The translations under genes and the position numbers were made by a program. 43,973 bases of DNA, taken from contig JAAYAY010000260.1 of the NCBI GenBank assembly GCA_012719125.1, positions 1 to 43,973 on the forward strand, written 5' to 3'. Of the stretch, positions 27,028-36,680 are shown piece by piece; position 1 is the stretch's first letter; every line of letters begins with the position of its first letter. The notes below the pieces were generated by a model. The model was not told where the DNA came from. It ran no database searches and was given only the letters and a program-made list of their open reading frames with translations. Source of the DNA: Planctomycetaceae bacterium. Its GTDB lineage: Bacteria; Planctomycetota; Planctomycetia; Pirellulales; Thermoguttaceae.

Positions 27028-27243
27028 CGGTCTGTCACCGCCCGTTGGAATGGACCGATCTACCGCGTTCGCATGACGATGCTCGATTTCGCCGACGGGG
27101 CCCCCTTGCGACAAATCCAGTTCCGCAAGGGCGATGAACTGCCGGAACTCGAAGTAGCCTTCAATCGCATGGTGGAGGCCCTGGAGAAAAGGACGGAACA
27201 GAGTCAGTCCGCTCCCCTGGAGGCAGAAGCAGAGGTCTGTTGA
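27028..27243 (+). pseudogene. HAMP-like C-terminal remnant
   Basis: Directly after the comB stop, the same reading frame continues as RSVTARWNGPIYRVRMTMLD and then DFADGAPLRQIQFRKGDELPELEVAFNRMVEALEKR up to a TGA at 27241. This matches the C-terminal HAMP-like half of small two-helix membrane proteins that I recall from planctomycete genomes, where G-P-hydrophobic-R and RKGD are typical. The membrane helices that should precede it are missing. An ATG at 27073 would give a 56-residue cytosolic peptide, with no obvious Shine-Dalgarno. I take it to be a 5'-truncated gene. It lies just upstream of the Flp-type pilin gene. Confidence 0.55.
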
Positions 27244-27301
27244 GAAGCGTTGAGGCCCGCGCAGCCGGCGCACGAGAACGTCTCGGAAGGGAACTTCTGT
27301 C

Positions 27302-27736
27302 ATGGCCAACCAAGCAACTCTCCATCCCGCAAGCACTCGCCGACGCAGAGGCTCCTCTCGCCGCGGTGTGGCCACGATTGAGTACGCCCTGATCCTCTCG
27401 ACCATCGCCGTTTTCGGTATCTCGGCCATTCAGCATCTGGGCGCCGGCCTGAACCGGTCCTTCAACCGCCTGACCGCCGAGTTGGAAAACGGAGCCTCAA
27501 GCGTCTCGCCGGATACCTCTGGGCCTTCCGGCGGAAGCGTCTATCGCCCCACCGCGCTCGAAGAACTGGGCGGAGGAACCGAAGACGATTTGTCGGACGG
27601 TTCTTCATCCGGAGGCGGATCTTCAGGTGGCGACACCTCCGGCAACAGTTCCGGTGACACCTCAGGTGGTAGCTCAACGCCGGTGCTGGCGGAAAACGCT
27701 CGCAGAACACGCTCCTTCTTCGTTTCCGGGGCATAG
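27302..27736 (+). CDS. Flp-family type IVb pilin-like protein with Ser/Gly-rich tail
   Basis: A 144-aa prepilin. The basic leader (STRRRRGSSRRG) ends at Gly22, and VATIEYALILSTIAVFGISAI follows with the conserved Glu at +5 (Glu27), as required for TadV-type prepilin peptidase. After the helix (AIQHLGAGLNRSFNRLTAELE) comes an unusual Ser/Gly/Asp/Thr-rich extension of about 90 residues (GGGTEDDLSDGSSSGGGSSGG and so on). Canonical Flp pilins are shorter and lack such a tail. The ATG has GAAGG upstream. No tad, flp or peptidase gene is in the window. It may form a minor pilin or a pseudopilin. Confidence 0.82.
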   Translation: MANQATLHPASTRRRRGSSRRGVATIEYALILSTIAVFGISAIQHLGAGLNRSFNRLTAELENGASSVSPDTSGPSGGSVYRPTALEELGGGTEDDLSDGSSSGGGSSGGDTSGNSSGDTSGGSSTPVLAENARRTRSFFVSGA

Positions 27737-27879
27737 ACCGGCAGAGACGATACTGTGTACACTGATGGGTTTCGTACTCCTTCCTGCCGGTGGTGCTCGG
27801 GCGTCGGCTGGCTCAGTTCCACGCTGGGCGGAAGTTTCACCTGCATCTGCACTTACGTTCTCCGGAGAAGGTCACCGCC

Positions 27880-29490
<1,611 letters not shown>

Positions 29491-29514
29491 CCGGCAGATT
29501 CTCTCAGCGGGTCG

Positions 29515-31230
29515 CTAGGGAATCGGCGCGACGTCGAGTCGGAACGGCGAAATATCCGCGCCGTCGAACCGGTCGACTCCGACGAGCATCCGCCCCGTGC
29601 TGCGCTCCATCTTGCCGCTCAGCTTCGCTACGGGGCGCCGTCCGGTGTTCGTGTTCCCCATGAGCGTGGCTTCAAACGTCACCTCGTCGGGAACGGCCTT
29701 CAGAGCCGGAACGTTCGTCAATTCGAGGACGGAGATCGGCTCGAATCCCTCCTTCTCTACCATGGGGGCAACCGCCTCCAACACTCGGACCCGGCATTGA
29801 TGCTGCAGGCTGTAGTTGCCCCACACGTGGGCGACGCCGAAGTAAACAACCGCGGCCGCAACAGCAACGACCGTCAGGCCCATCAGCAGCCCCGTCGTTT
29901 TGCCCAGCAGGGTCCGGAGTTTGTTGAACCACCCGATGTTGTGCCGCCTCTTGTAGTCGCGATCGGCGGCCCTTACCGCGTCGTCCCATTGCGACTGCCG
30001 CTGCTTGCTCCGTTTCGGGGCGGCAACCCGGCGGGGCGGCTGAGGCGAACGAGGAGCTTGCATCGATCGTGTCGGCGACGCGACGTTTTGGGTGGAAGCT
30101 GTGCCCGGGAAGGCGGCCGTCTTCCCCGACAAGTCGAGCGTCTCTGCCGAGCCGCCCTGGATTGCCGAGGCCGGCGCCGTCGACTTCGTGGTGGTTCCTG
30201 CCGGGCTACAGCGCTGCAACTCCTCAATGACCTGCCCCATCGAGCGTTGTCGCAAAGTCGGTGTCTTGGCGACCATTGCTCGGAACGTTTCCTCCAGAGG
30301 ACGGGAGACGTCGGTTCGGACGGCCCTCAGCGACGGAATCGGCTGATCGCGGTGGGCCATGATCCTTTCCACCAGCGTGTCGCCGCCATACATCGATCGC
30401 CCGGTAAGCAGGAAGTAGAGCGTGGCGCCGAGGCTATAGATGTCCGCCGGTTTGTCCGCACTCTTCGTGTTGGCGGCCTGCTCCGGCGACATGTAGTCGA
30501 CCGTGCCCATCACCTGCCCGCTCTGAGTTAAAGCGGCTGCCGTGGGGTCGTCGCCGGCAACGTCGTTGACGAAGCGGGCAAGGCCCATGTCGAGGATCTT
30601 GATCGTTCCCTTCTTGTCGAGCAGCAGATTCGACGGCTTGATGTCGCGATGGACGACGCCCTCGTCATGGGCGTACCTCAGTCCTTCGGCAGCCTGCAAC
30701 GTGTAATTCAGGGCGGTGGCAACGTCGAGCGGCCCTCGTTGATGGACCACGGCCGCCAGATCCTGACCGTCGACGTACTCCATCACTAGATACAGGACCC
30801 CGCCAGCCTCGCCGGCGTCGAAGGCCGTCACGATGTTCGGGTGAATCAGCCTCGCGGCCGCTTCCACTTCGCGCTCGAAACGTTGCACGACGTTCGGCGT
30901 CTTGCTCAACTCGGCGGGCAGCATCTTGACAGCCACCGTGCGCTTCATCCGGCGATGCTGGGCGCGGTAGACCTCGCCCATGCCCCCCGCACCAATGCGG
31001 TCGACAACGACGTACTCGCCGAGAACAAGCCCCCTGGCCTTGCCGTGATAAACGGCCTCCGCCTGGAACCTGGTCAACTTACCCTTGCGAAACAGCAACT
31101 TGGCCAGGTCGCCGCCCGACTTGGGCTTCTCGCCGGCGGGCAACTCGTCCAGAAAACGCCGAATCTCCTCCCCAGACATGAGGCCGCTCGCCTCGAGAAA
31201 CTGCACGAACTGTTCGACGACGAGCGGCAT
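29515..31230 (-). CDS. Membrane-anchored Ser/Thr protein kinase
   Basis: A 571-aa Hanks-type kinase of the planctomycete layout. Residues 1-70 form a helical N-terminal module (FLEASGLMSGEEIRRFLDELP and LLFRKGKLTRFQAEAV) found on many planctomycete kinases. The kinase domain spans about 72-340: Gly-rich loop GAGGMGEVY, Lys102 (VAVKML), HRDIKPSN (Asp196, catalytic), DMG in place of DFG (Asp214), and APE as SPE. A Pro/Arg-rich linker leads to one membrane helix at about 447-467 and an extracytoplasmic domain of about 100 residues. The ATG has GGGGGG upstream. No phosphatase is adjacent. Substrate unknown. Confidence 0.93.
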   Translation of the reverse strand: MPLVVEQFVQFLEASGLMSGEEIRRFLDELPAGEKPKSGGDLAKLLFRKGKLTRFQAEAVYHGKARGLVLGEYVVVDRIGAGGMGEVYRAQHRRMKRTVAVKMLPAELSKTPNVVQRFEREVEAAARLIHPNIVTAFDAGEAGGVLYLVMEYVDGQDLAAVVHQRGPLDVATALNYTLQAAEGLRYAHDEGVVHRDIKPSNLLLDKKGTIKILDMGLARFVNDVAGDDPTAAALTQSGQVMGTVDYMSPEQAANTKSADKPADIYSLGATLYFLLTGRSMYGGDTLVERIMAHRDQPIPSLRAVRTDVSRPLEETFRAMVAKTPTLRQRSMGQVIEELQRCSPAGTTTKSTAPASAIQGGSAETLDLSGKTAAFPGTASTQNVASPTRSMQAPRSPQPPRRVAAPKRSKQRQSQWDDAVRAADRDYKRRHNIGWFNKLRTLLGKTTGLLMGLTVVAVAAAVVYFGVAHVWGNYSLQHQCRVRVLEAVAPMVEKEGFEPISVLELTNVPALKAVPDEVTFEATLMGNTNTGRRPVAKLSGKMERSTGRMLVGVDRFDGADISPFRLDVAPIP

Positions 31231-31294
31231 ATTTGCCCCCCTTTCGGCTGCCGCTGCAATTCTAATCGCAGGGGGGACGGGAAGTCAATCTTGT

Positions 31295-31452
31295 CCCTCG
31301 CACAGCGAGGGAACTGCAAAGTGGCAGGCACTCTCCGAGTGCCGTCCGCAGAACTGCCGGAAGTCCCGATTTCCGGCGGACGACGCTCGGAGAGTGCCTG
31401 CTACCTTTCTTGCCACAATTGGATTTTGCAGTTCTCCGGCTCGATCAGCCGG
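31295..31452. repeat. Nested palindromic repeat cluster (REP-like)
   Basis: Between the divergent kinase and poly-glycine genes lie nested inverted repeats. The outermost long pair is 31311-31320 with 31425-31434 (perfect 10 bp). Inside it, 31321-31349 pairs with 31376-31404 (29 nt, three mismatches), and inside that 31356-31362 pairs with 31371-31377 (perfect 7 bp). Small hairpins flank it at about 31295-31311 and 31436-31452. RNA from either strand would fold into a long branched hairpin. No ORF or transposase is associated. Confidence 0.9.
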
Positions 31453-31618
31453 TTTTGCCGGTTTCCTCTCAGAAGACCCGGCGACTCTCGATTTCTCCCC
31501 GGAACGGCCAGCCGTTCCTCTCTGCCTCGTCAGCAGGTGCTTGCCCGATAACACAAGTCCTCCTATGCTGTGGGCACGTCGATTCAAATCCGTTCCTCTT
31601 GGTTTAGGGGGTGCTGCA

Positions 31619-32374
31619 ATGTGGCGATTCGGTTATGACGCAAATGCTTCCTTCATTCTCACGGTGGCTCTCGTGGCGATGCTGGGGGTCGTGCTCGTGT
31701 GGCAGAAGAATCGCCGGGGCAAGACGGTCGTCGTCTGGTTCTGGGCGGCCTTCTTCGGCGTACTCCTTGGATTCGCAGGGACCTTCGCCCTGGTGCGCAT
31801 CAGCGATGGCAAGCTGCTCCTATCCACGTTGAATCCGGCCAGCGCGGAAGGCGAGGGCGGCGACTCCGCCGAAGCACCTGCCACGATGGACGGCGGCGCC
31901 GGCGGCGGTGGTGGCGGCGGTGGCGGCGGTGGCGGCGGTGGCGGTGGCGGCGGTGGCGAGATGGGCGGCGGTCGCGGCGGATTTGGAGCCCCTCGCCCGA
32001 AACGGGACCTTCCCACCTTGGTGCGAAAAATCGTGCTCCTCACCGGCGACGTCAAACTCAATCTGTCGGCCGAACAGGCGTCCGCGGTCATTGCCGCCCT
32101 CGAAGGGATCGAACAGGCCGAAACCATGAGCGACGACGAAGCCCAAGCCAAGCTCGACCTGCTTCTCGCCGCCCTCGACGAGACCCAGAAGCAGCAACTT
32201 GAGGCGATCGGCCTGCCACGCGGACCACGCCCCGGCGGTTCCGGCGGCGGTGAAAGACCGGCCGAGGATGCCAATCCGTTCAGCGAAGAAACGAATTCAA
32301 GTGCCTTGGAGACCCTGCGCAATCGATTCCAAGCCGGCAAGGAACCGGCTCCACAGCCGGCGGCCAACCAATAG
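31619..32374 (+). CDS. Two-helix membrane protein with poly-glycine stretch
   Basis: A 251-aa protein that I do not recognise. The ATG at 31619 follows AGGGGG. Two hydrophobic helices (about 11-28 and 35-57) make an N-terminal hairpin. An acidic segment and an uninterrupted poly-glycine run (about residues 95-115) follow, then a Gly/Arg patch. The C-terminal half contains a helical domain: LPTLVRKIVLLTGDVKLNLSAEQASAVIAALEGIEQ and DLLLAALDETQKQQLEAIGLPRG. That part looks vaguely like periplasmic Spy/CpxP-type or zinc-resistance helical sensors, but this is weak. It is divergent from the Ser/Thr kinase gene. Confidence 0.7.
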   Translation: MWRFGYDANASFILTVALVAMLGVVLVWQKNRRGKTVVVWFWAAFFGVLLGFAGTFALVRISDGKLLLSTLNPASAEGEGGDSAEAPATMDGGAGGGGGGGGGGGGGGGGGGGEMGGGRGGFGAPRPKRDLPTLVRKIVLLTGDVKLNLSAEQASAVIAALEGIEQAETMSDDEAQAKLDLLLAALDETQKQQLEAIGLPRGPRPGGSGGGERPAEDANPFSEETNSSALETLRNRFQAGKEPAPQPAANQ

Positions 32375-32461
32375 ATTCCCGATGGAAATTCGAGGTTGCG
32401 AATCTCTCGACGAGATGATCTCTGGAAGTGAAGTACTCACACTCTCTCGCTTCTCTTCTTT

Positions 32462-32636
32462 GGTTCATCCGGTGTAAGCGTAGGTTCCATCCTCGCCGCG
32501 CAGTACCGGTGCCTCTTCTCTTGTTGCCGACGCGTCTAAACGGTTGTTTGCCAAGTGGTCATGGCGATCGTGCAACAGAGAAGAGGTGCCGGTGCTCTTG
32601 ATGCACTTCGCACCCTACGCGAATTCCGGATGAACC
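32462..32636. repeat. Long imperfect palindrome (about 175 bp)
   Basis: A left arm at 32462-32526 pairs with a right arm at 32573-32636. The ends match in a continuous 11-bp block (GGTTCATCCGG type), then a 7-bp block, and the inner ends match over about 20 bp (ACCGG... to ...TGTTG) with two mismatches and one gap; the middle parts are diverged. A 46-nt spacer separates the arms. The element fills most of the gap between the poly-glycine gene and the decayed HTH gene. Confidence 0.88.
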
Positions 32637-32679
32637 GTAATTGAGTCCACTCCAGGCCTGTCTGGGGTGATATTCGGAG

Positions 32680-33117
32680 GTGATCCTGACGTCGTTTCGG
32701 CGCTCGTTGGAAACAGACGATGGAACAGGTCGTTCCCTGATCATCCCCATGGCCTCAGAACTTGCACCTCGGGAAAAAGAAGTCGTCCGTCTCTCCAGCC
32801 TGGGCTGTACCGTGCATGAATCGGCGAAGATTCTCAAACTCGCGCCGAGCACGGTCGACAACCACAAGGCCCGATTCCTGCAAGAAGGTGATCGGCAATG
32901 CATGGCGTCTTCGTTTTGCGCCGTCGCCTGCCGATGGATCGCGGATGAGGCTCCCTCCCAACGCGTCGTGTCGGGGCGGGGGGGATTATTGTGCCCCGGG
33001 AGCGCTCCTCTTGCCTCGTCGATCTGGTACGCTGATCGTGTGCCGCTCCTGCCCGTCCTCGCCGGCCTGCCGCCCGCTGCCGGGATCGGTACCCCTCGGA
33101 CTCCATGGCGAGGATGA
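32680..33117 (+). pseudogene. LuxR-type HTH gene, probably frameshifted or truncated
   Basis: The frame encodes a clear LuxR/GerE-type helix-turn-helix, LAPREKEVVRLSSLGCTVHESAKILKLAPSTVDNHKAR, which would bind DNA. In full-length relatives the recognition helix is followed by a helix rich in Lys/Leu (of the KKLG kind) and a final helix. Here the reading instead continues as Cys/Arg/Pro-rich sequence with no family likeness, so a frameshift after NHKAR is likely, but no other frame clearly restores the end. A GTG at 32680 or an ATG at 32749 could start it. It lies just before the MscK-like gene. It could be a functional mini-regulator, but I consider it decayed. Confidence 0.5.
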
Positions 33118-33135
33118 TCGTCAACGCCGAAAGCA

Positions 33136-36100
33136 ATGGAGAGTTGCCAAGCCATGACGACCCCAAACTCTCAGCTTCCAACTCACCCTCCCCTGCTCGG
33201 ACGCGGGCTCTGCCTTCTTGTTCTTGCGCTGGGGCTGGCAACTGGCCGTCCGTTCCGTCTGAATGCGGCAGAACCTGGCATGACGCCGCGCACAGCAGGC
33301 GTCAACCAGGCAACGATCACGGCAGAATGGGTGAAAGCTCGCAAGCAGGAAGCGGAGCAGGCCGCCGATCTGGACGCAGAGTTGAAGCAGAAGGTGCTTC
33401 AGGTCTACGATCAGGCCCAACTTCTTCTGGATGGGGCCGCAAAATCGGCAGCACATGCGGCGGCCCTCCAGAACCAGATCGACACGGCTCCTGCTGAGAA
33501 GACACGAGTCGAACGGGAACTGAACGAGCTGCTCCAGTCGAAACCGGCCAGTCCTCCTTCGGGCGAGTCGCTCGATAAACTGAAAACGACTCGGATCGAG
33601 AAAGAAGCCGCCCTGGCGGCGGCCAAGGAGGAGTCGGCCGCCGTGGAAGCGGAGATAGCTCGGCGAGTCGCCGGCGGCCAGGGGCTGCCCAAGCTGGCCG
33701 CTGATGCTCGAGCCCGTTTGGCCAGAGTCGAGGAGCAACTGCGGACGCCGTTCGCGGCCGAAACACCCGAGGTGCTCTCGCGGGCCCAGACGGCGTCGTT
33801 GCTGGCGGAAGGGGAGTCGTTGGAACAGGCGATTGCGGCCTACGAAACGGAGCTTCGGGCGCAGGCGGCAACCGGCGACTTGCTGCCGCTGCAGCAAAGG
33901 CTTGCCGCCGGGCGCGTCTCTCGTCTCGAAGAAGAGGTGAAGGCCTGGCGGGAGGCGGAAAGCCGGGCAGTTGAGCTGGAAACCAAGGAGAAGGCCGACG
34001 AGGCGCGGCGAGCAGCGATTGCGGCAGACCCCGAACTCCAGGAACTGGCCGGCAAGAACAAGACGCTGGCTGAACTTGCTGAAACCGTGGCGTCCAAGAC
34101 GCGAGAAGAGGTTCTGGCCCAGGAAGAGATCCGGGCGGAACTCGACAACGTCCAGACGCAGTATCAGAGAGCCAAACGCCATGTCGACCTCGTCGGGTTG
34201 ACAAACTCCATCGGGCAACTGCTTCGAACCCAGAAAACCAGATTGCCCGACCTCGCAGAGCATTACCGGGAAGTTGAGGAGCGGCAGGCGGAGGTTCGCC
34301 GCGCCCAGATGGCGTTGTTTGAACTGGAAGACAGCCGCACCGATGCGAGGAGCCTCGACAGACAGGTCGCCGAAGCGATGAAAGCGGTGGAGACGGTGCC
34401 GACGGGAATTCTGCCCGAAGAACTCGAGGCGACCTTTCGGGAGTCGCTCATCAAGCAGAACGAGTATCGCGACTCGGCAATAGCAAACTACTACGACTAC
34501 CTGCGAACGCTCGGCGACTCGGAGGTCTTGCAGCGGCAACTGCTTCAAGAAAGCGAGGCCTTTGCCAACTACATCGATGAACGCGTGCTTTGGATTCAGA
34601 GCGCCGGGGTTGTCGGGCTGGGCGAACTGCGATTGGCGGGTGGTATCTTGCGCATCGGGGCGTGTTCCGAAGGCTGGCGGGGATGGTCGAACGTGGCATC
34701 GGCTTGGCTGGACGACGCAAAACGCAACGCGCCGGCCTACCCGATCGTGGCCGTGCTGCTGGTGGGTTGGCTGGTCTCGCGGGGCCGGATACGAAGGTCG
34801 CTGGTCGAACTGGGGGAGGACGCCGCCACCAGCGCCCAGGTCAGAATCTGGCCTACCCTTCAGGCGCTGCTGGCGACCGCCGCCGTGGCGACCGCCAGTC
34901 CGGCACTACTGTTCTTTCTGGGTGTTCGACTGACGTCCTCCCCAAATACGGCCGGGTTTGTCCGCGCCGTCGGAGACGGGATGGTTGACGCCGCCCTTTG
35001 GTGGCTGCCGCTCGCCCTGTTGACGCAGTTGTGCCGCCCCAAGGGGCTGGCGGAACTGCATTTCGGCTGGCCGGCCGGCGGCCTCCGTGCACTGCGGCGG
35101 CATCTTCGCTGGTACGTTCTCGCTGCCACACCCCTGGTCTTTCTCGTGACCTTCATCGAAGCCCAAGGAATCGAACGCTGGCAAGAATCGCTGGGCAGGA
35201 TTGCCTTTCTCGCGTTGATGCTGACTTCCGCGATCTTTACCCACCTGGTACTGCGGGAATCAGGCGACACGGTTCGCTACTTTCGGGCTTCGAAGAGCAC
35301 CGAACGGCTGTTCCGCAGCCGGCACATCCTGTACTGGTCGGCGATGACCGTTTCCGTCGCGTTGGCCCTGGCGACCGCACTCGGATACTACTACACCGCC
35401 TATCACCTGGCCGATCGGGTGCGAGAAACCGTGCTTCTGGTGACCACGCTGGCCGTCGCCAGTGCCTTGATCTCGCGCTGGGTGCTGGTCGTGCGGCGCC
35501 GGCTGGCCATCGAGAGGGCGCGCCAGCGCCGCGCGGCCGACTCGAGCGAGTCGGCGACGGACGAGATGCCGGCCGTCGCCAGCGTGCCGACGACCCCGAT
35601 CGAGCAGGAAATCGACCTTGCCAAGGTCACCGAGCAGACCCGCCGCTTCGTCAACAGCCTGTTGTGCGTCGTCGGGATCCTGCTGGTTTGGTGGATCTGG
35701 ATCGAAGTCCTGCCGGCCCTGGCGTTTCTCGACCGGGTTCCCGTGTGGCAAGTGACCACAACCGTCGTCGAGAGGATCGCCGGCGAAGGCGACGCGACGA
35801 TTCTGCGGGAAATCGAACGTCCCGGCTTCATCAGCCTCGCCGACGTAGGCCTGACGGTGCTGATTCTGTTCGTCACCGTGATCGCCTCAAAGAACCTGCC
35901 CGGCCTGCTCGAGATCGTCTTGCCTCAACGCCTGCCGCTCGACGCCGGAGCACGCTACGCCATCACCACGCTCACGCGCTACGGAGTGATCGCGATCGGA
36001 TTCGTCGTCGGCTTCAAGAGCCTCGGATTCAGTTGGTCCCAGGTCCAGTGGCTTGTCGCCGCCTTGACCGTGGGGCTGGGCTTCGGGTTGCAGGAGATTT

Positions 36101-36654
36101 TTGCGAATTTCATTTCCGGGCTGATCCTCTTGTTTGAACGTCCGATCCGCGTAGGGGACGTCGTCACCATCGACAATGTCACCGGCGTCGTCAGCCGCAT
36201 CCAGACCCGCGCCACGACCGTCACGAATTGGGACCGCCAGGATTTCATCGTTCCCAACAAAGAGTTTATCACCGGCCGGCTGCTCAACTGGACTCGTTCC
36301 GATCGCGTCAACCGGATCGTGATCAACGTGGGGATCGCCTACGGTTCCGATACGGAAGAGGCCCGCCGGTTGATCGAGCAGGTGCTGCACGAACACCCGG
36401 AAGTTCTCGATGATCCGAAGCCGATGGTCACCTTCGAGGGGTTTGGCGAAAGCTCGCTCGATCTGGTCGTCCGCTGCTATCTGGCAAAGCTCGACAATCG
36501 GTTGCAGACGATTCACGACCTCCACACGGCCATCGATCGGGCCTTCCGCGAAGCTCGCATCGAAATCGCCTTCCCCCAGCGCGACATTCACGTCCGCTCG
36601 GGCGAAAACCTGCTCACCAAAGAACACCTCGGCGACCGCAATGGATCGCCGTGA
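33136..36654 (+). CDS. MscK/KefA-like large mechanosensitive channel
   Basis: A 1172-aa potassium-dependent or large MscS-family channel that opens under membrane tension at the inner membrane to release osmolytes. It has a signal-like hydrophobic N-terminus (GLCLLVLALGLATG), a long Glu/Ala-rich periplasmic coiled coil (about 50-460), then about ten membrane segments, and a C-terminal MscS core (about 940-1165) with GLGFGLQEIFANFISGLILLFERPIRVGD, the pore-lining and beta-domain signature. The cytoplasmic vestibule then follows, ending with IEIAFPQRDIHVRSG. The ATG at 33136 could be replaced by one at 33154. Convergent with the ceramidase-like gene, with only 26 nt between the stops. Confidence 0.9.
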   Translation: MESCQAMTTPNSQLPTHPPLLGRGLCLLVLALGLATGRPFRLNAAEPGMTPRTAGVNQATITAEWVKARKQEAEQAADLDAELKQKVLQVYDQAQLLLDGAAKSAAHAAALQNQIDTAPAEKTRVERELNELLQSKPASPPSGESLDKLKTTRIEKEAALAAAKEESAAVEAEIARRVAGGQGLPKLAADARARLARVEEQLRTPFAAETPEVLSRAQTASLLAEGESLEQAIAAYETELRAQAATGDLLPLQQRLAAGRVSRLEEEVKAWREAESRAVELETKEKADEARRAAIAADPELQELAGKNKTLAELAETVASKTREEVLAQEEIRAELDNVQTQYQRAKRHVDLVGLTNSIGQLLRTQKTRLPDLAEHYREVEERQAEVRRAQMALFELEDSRTDARSLDRQVAEAMKAVETVPTGILPEELEATFRESLIKQNEYRDSAIANYYDYLRTLGDSEVLQRQLLQESEAFANYIDERVLWIQSAGVVGLGELRLAGGILRIGACSEGWRGWSNVASAWLDDAKRNAPAYPIVAVLLVGWLVSRGRIRRSLVELGEDAATSAQVRIWPTLQALLATAAVATASPALLFFLGVRLTSSPNTAGFVRAVGDGMVDAALWWLPLALLTQLCRPKGLAELHFGWPAGGLRALRRHLRWYVLAATPLVFLVTFIEAQGIERWQESLGRIAFLALMLTSAIFTHLVLRESGDTVRYFRASKSTERLFRSRHILYWSAMTVSVALALATALGYYYTAYHLADRVRETVLLVTTLAVASALISRWVLVVRRRLAIERARQRRAADSSESATDEMPAVASVPTTPIEQEIDLAKVTEQTRRFVNSLLCVVGILLVWWIWIEVLPALAFLDRVPVWQVTTTVVERIAGEGDATILREIERPGFISLADVGLTVLILFVTVIASKNLPGLLEIVLPQRLPLDAGARYAITTLTRYGVIAIGFVVGFKSLGFSWSQVQWLVAALTVGLGFGLQEIFANFISGLILLFERPIRVGDVVTIDNVTGVVSRIQTRATTVTNWDRQDFIVPNKEFITGRLLNWTRSDRVNRIVINVGIAYGSDTEEARRLIEQVLHEHPEVLDDPKPMVTFEGFGESSLDLVVRCYLAKLDNRLQTIHDLHTAIDRAFREARIEIAFPQRDIHVRSGENLLTKEHLGDRNGSP

Positions 36655-36680
36655 GTCCCTCCGTCGCGCATGGCTGGGCA

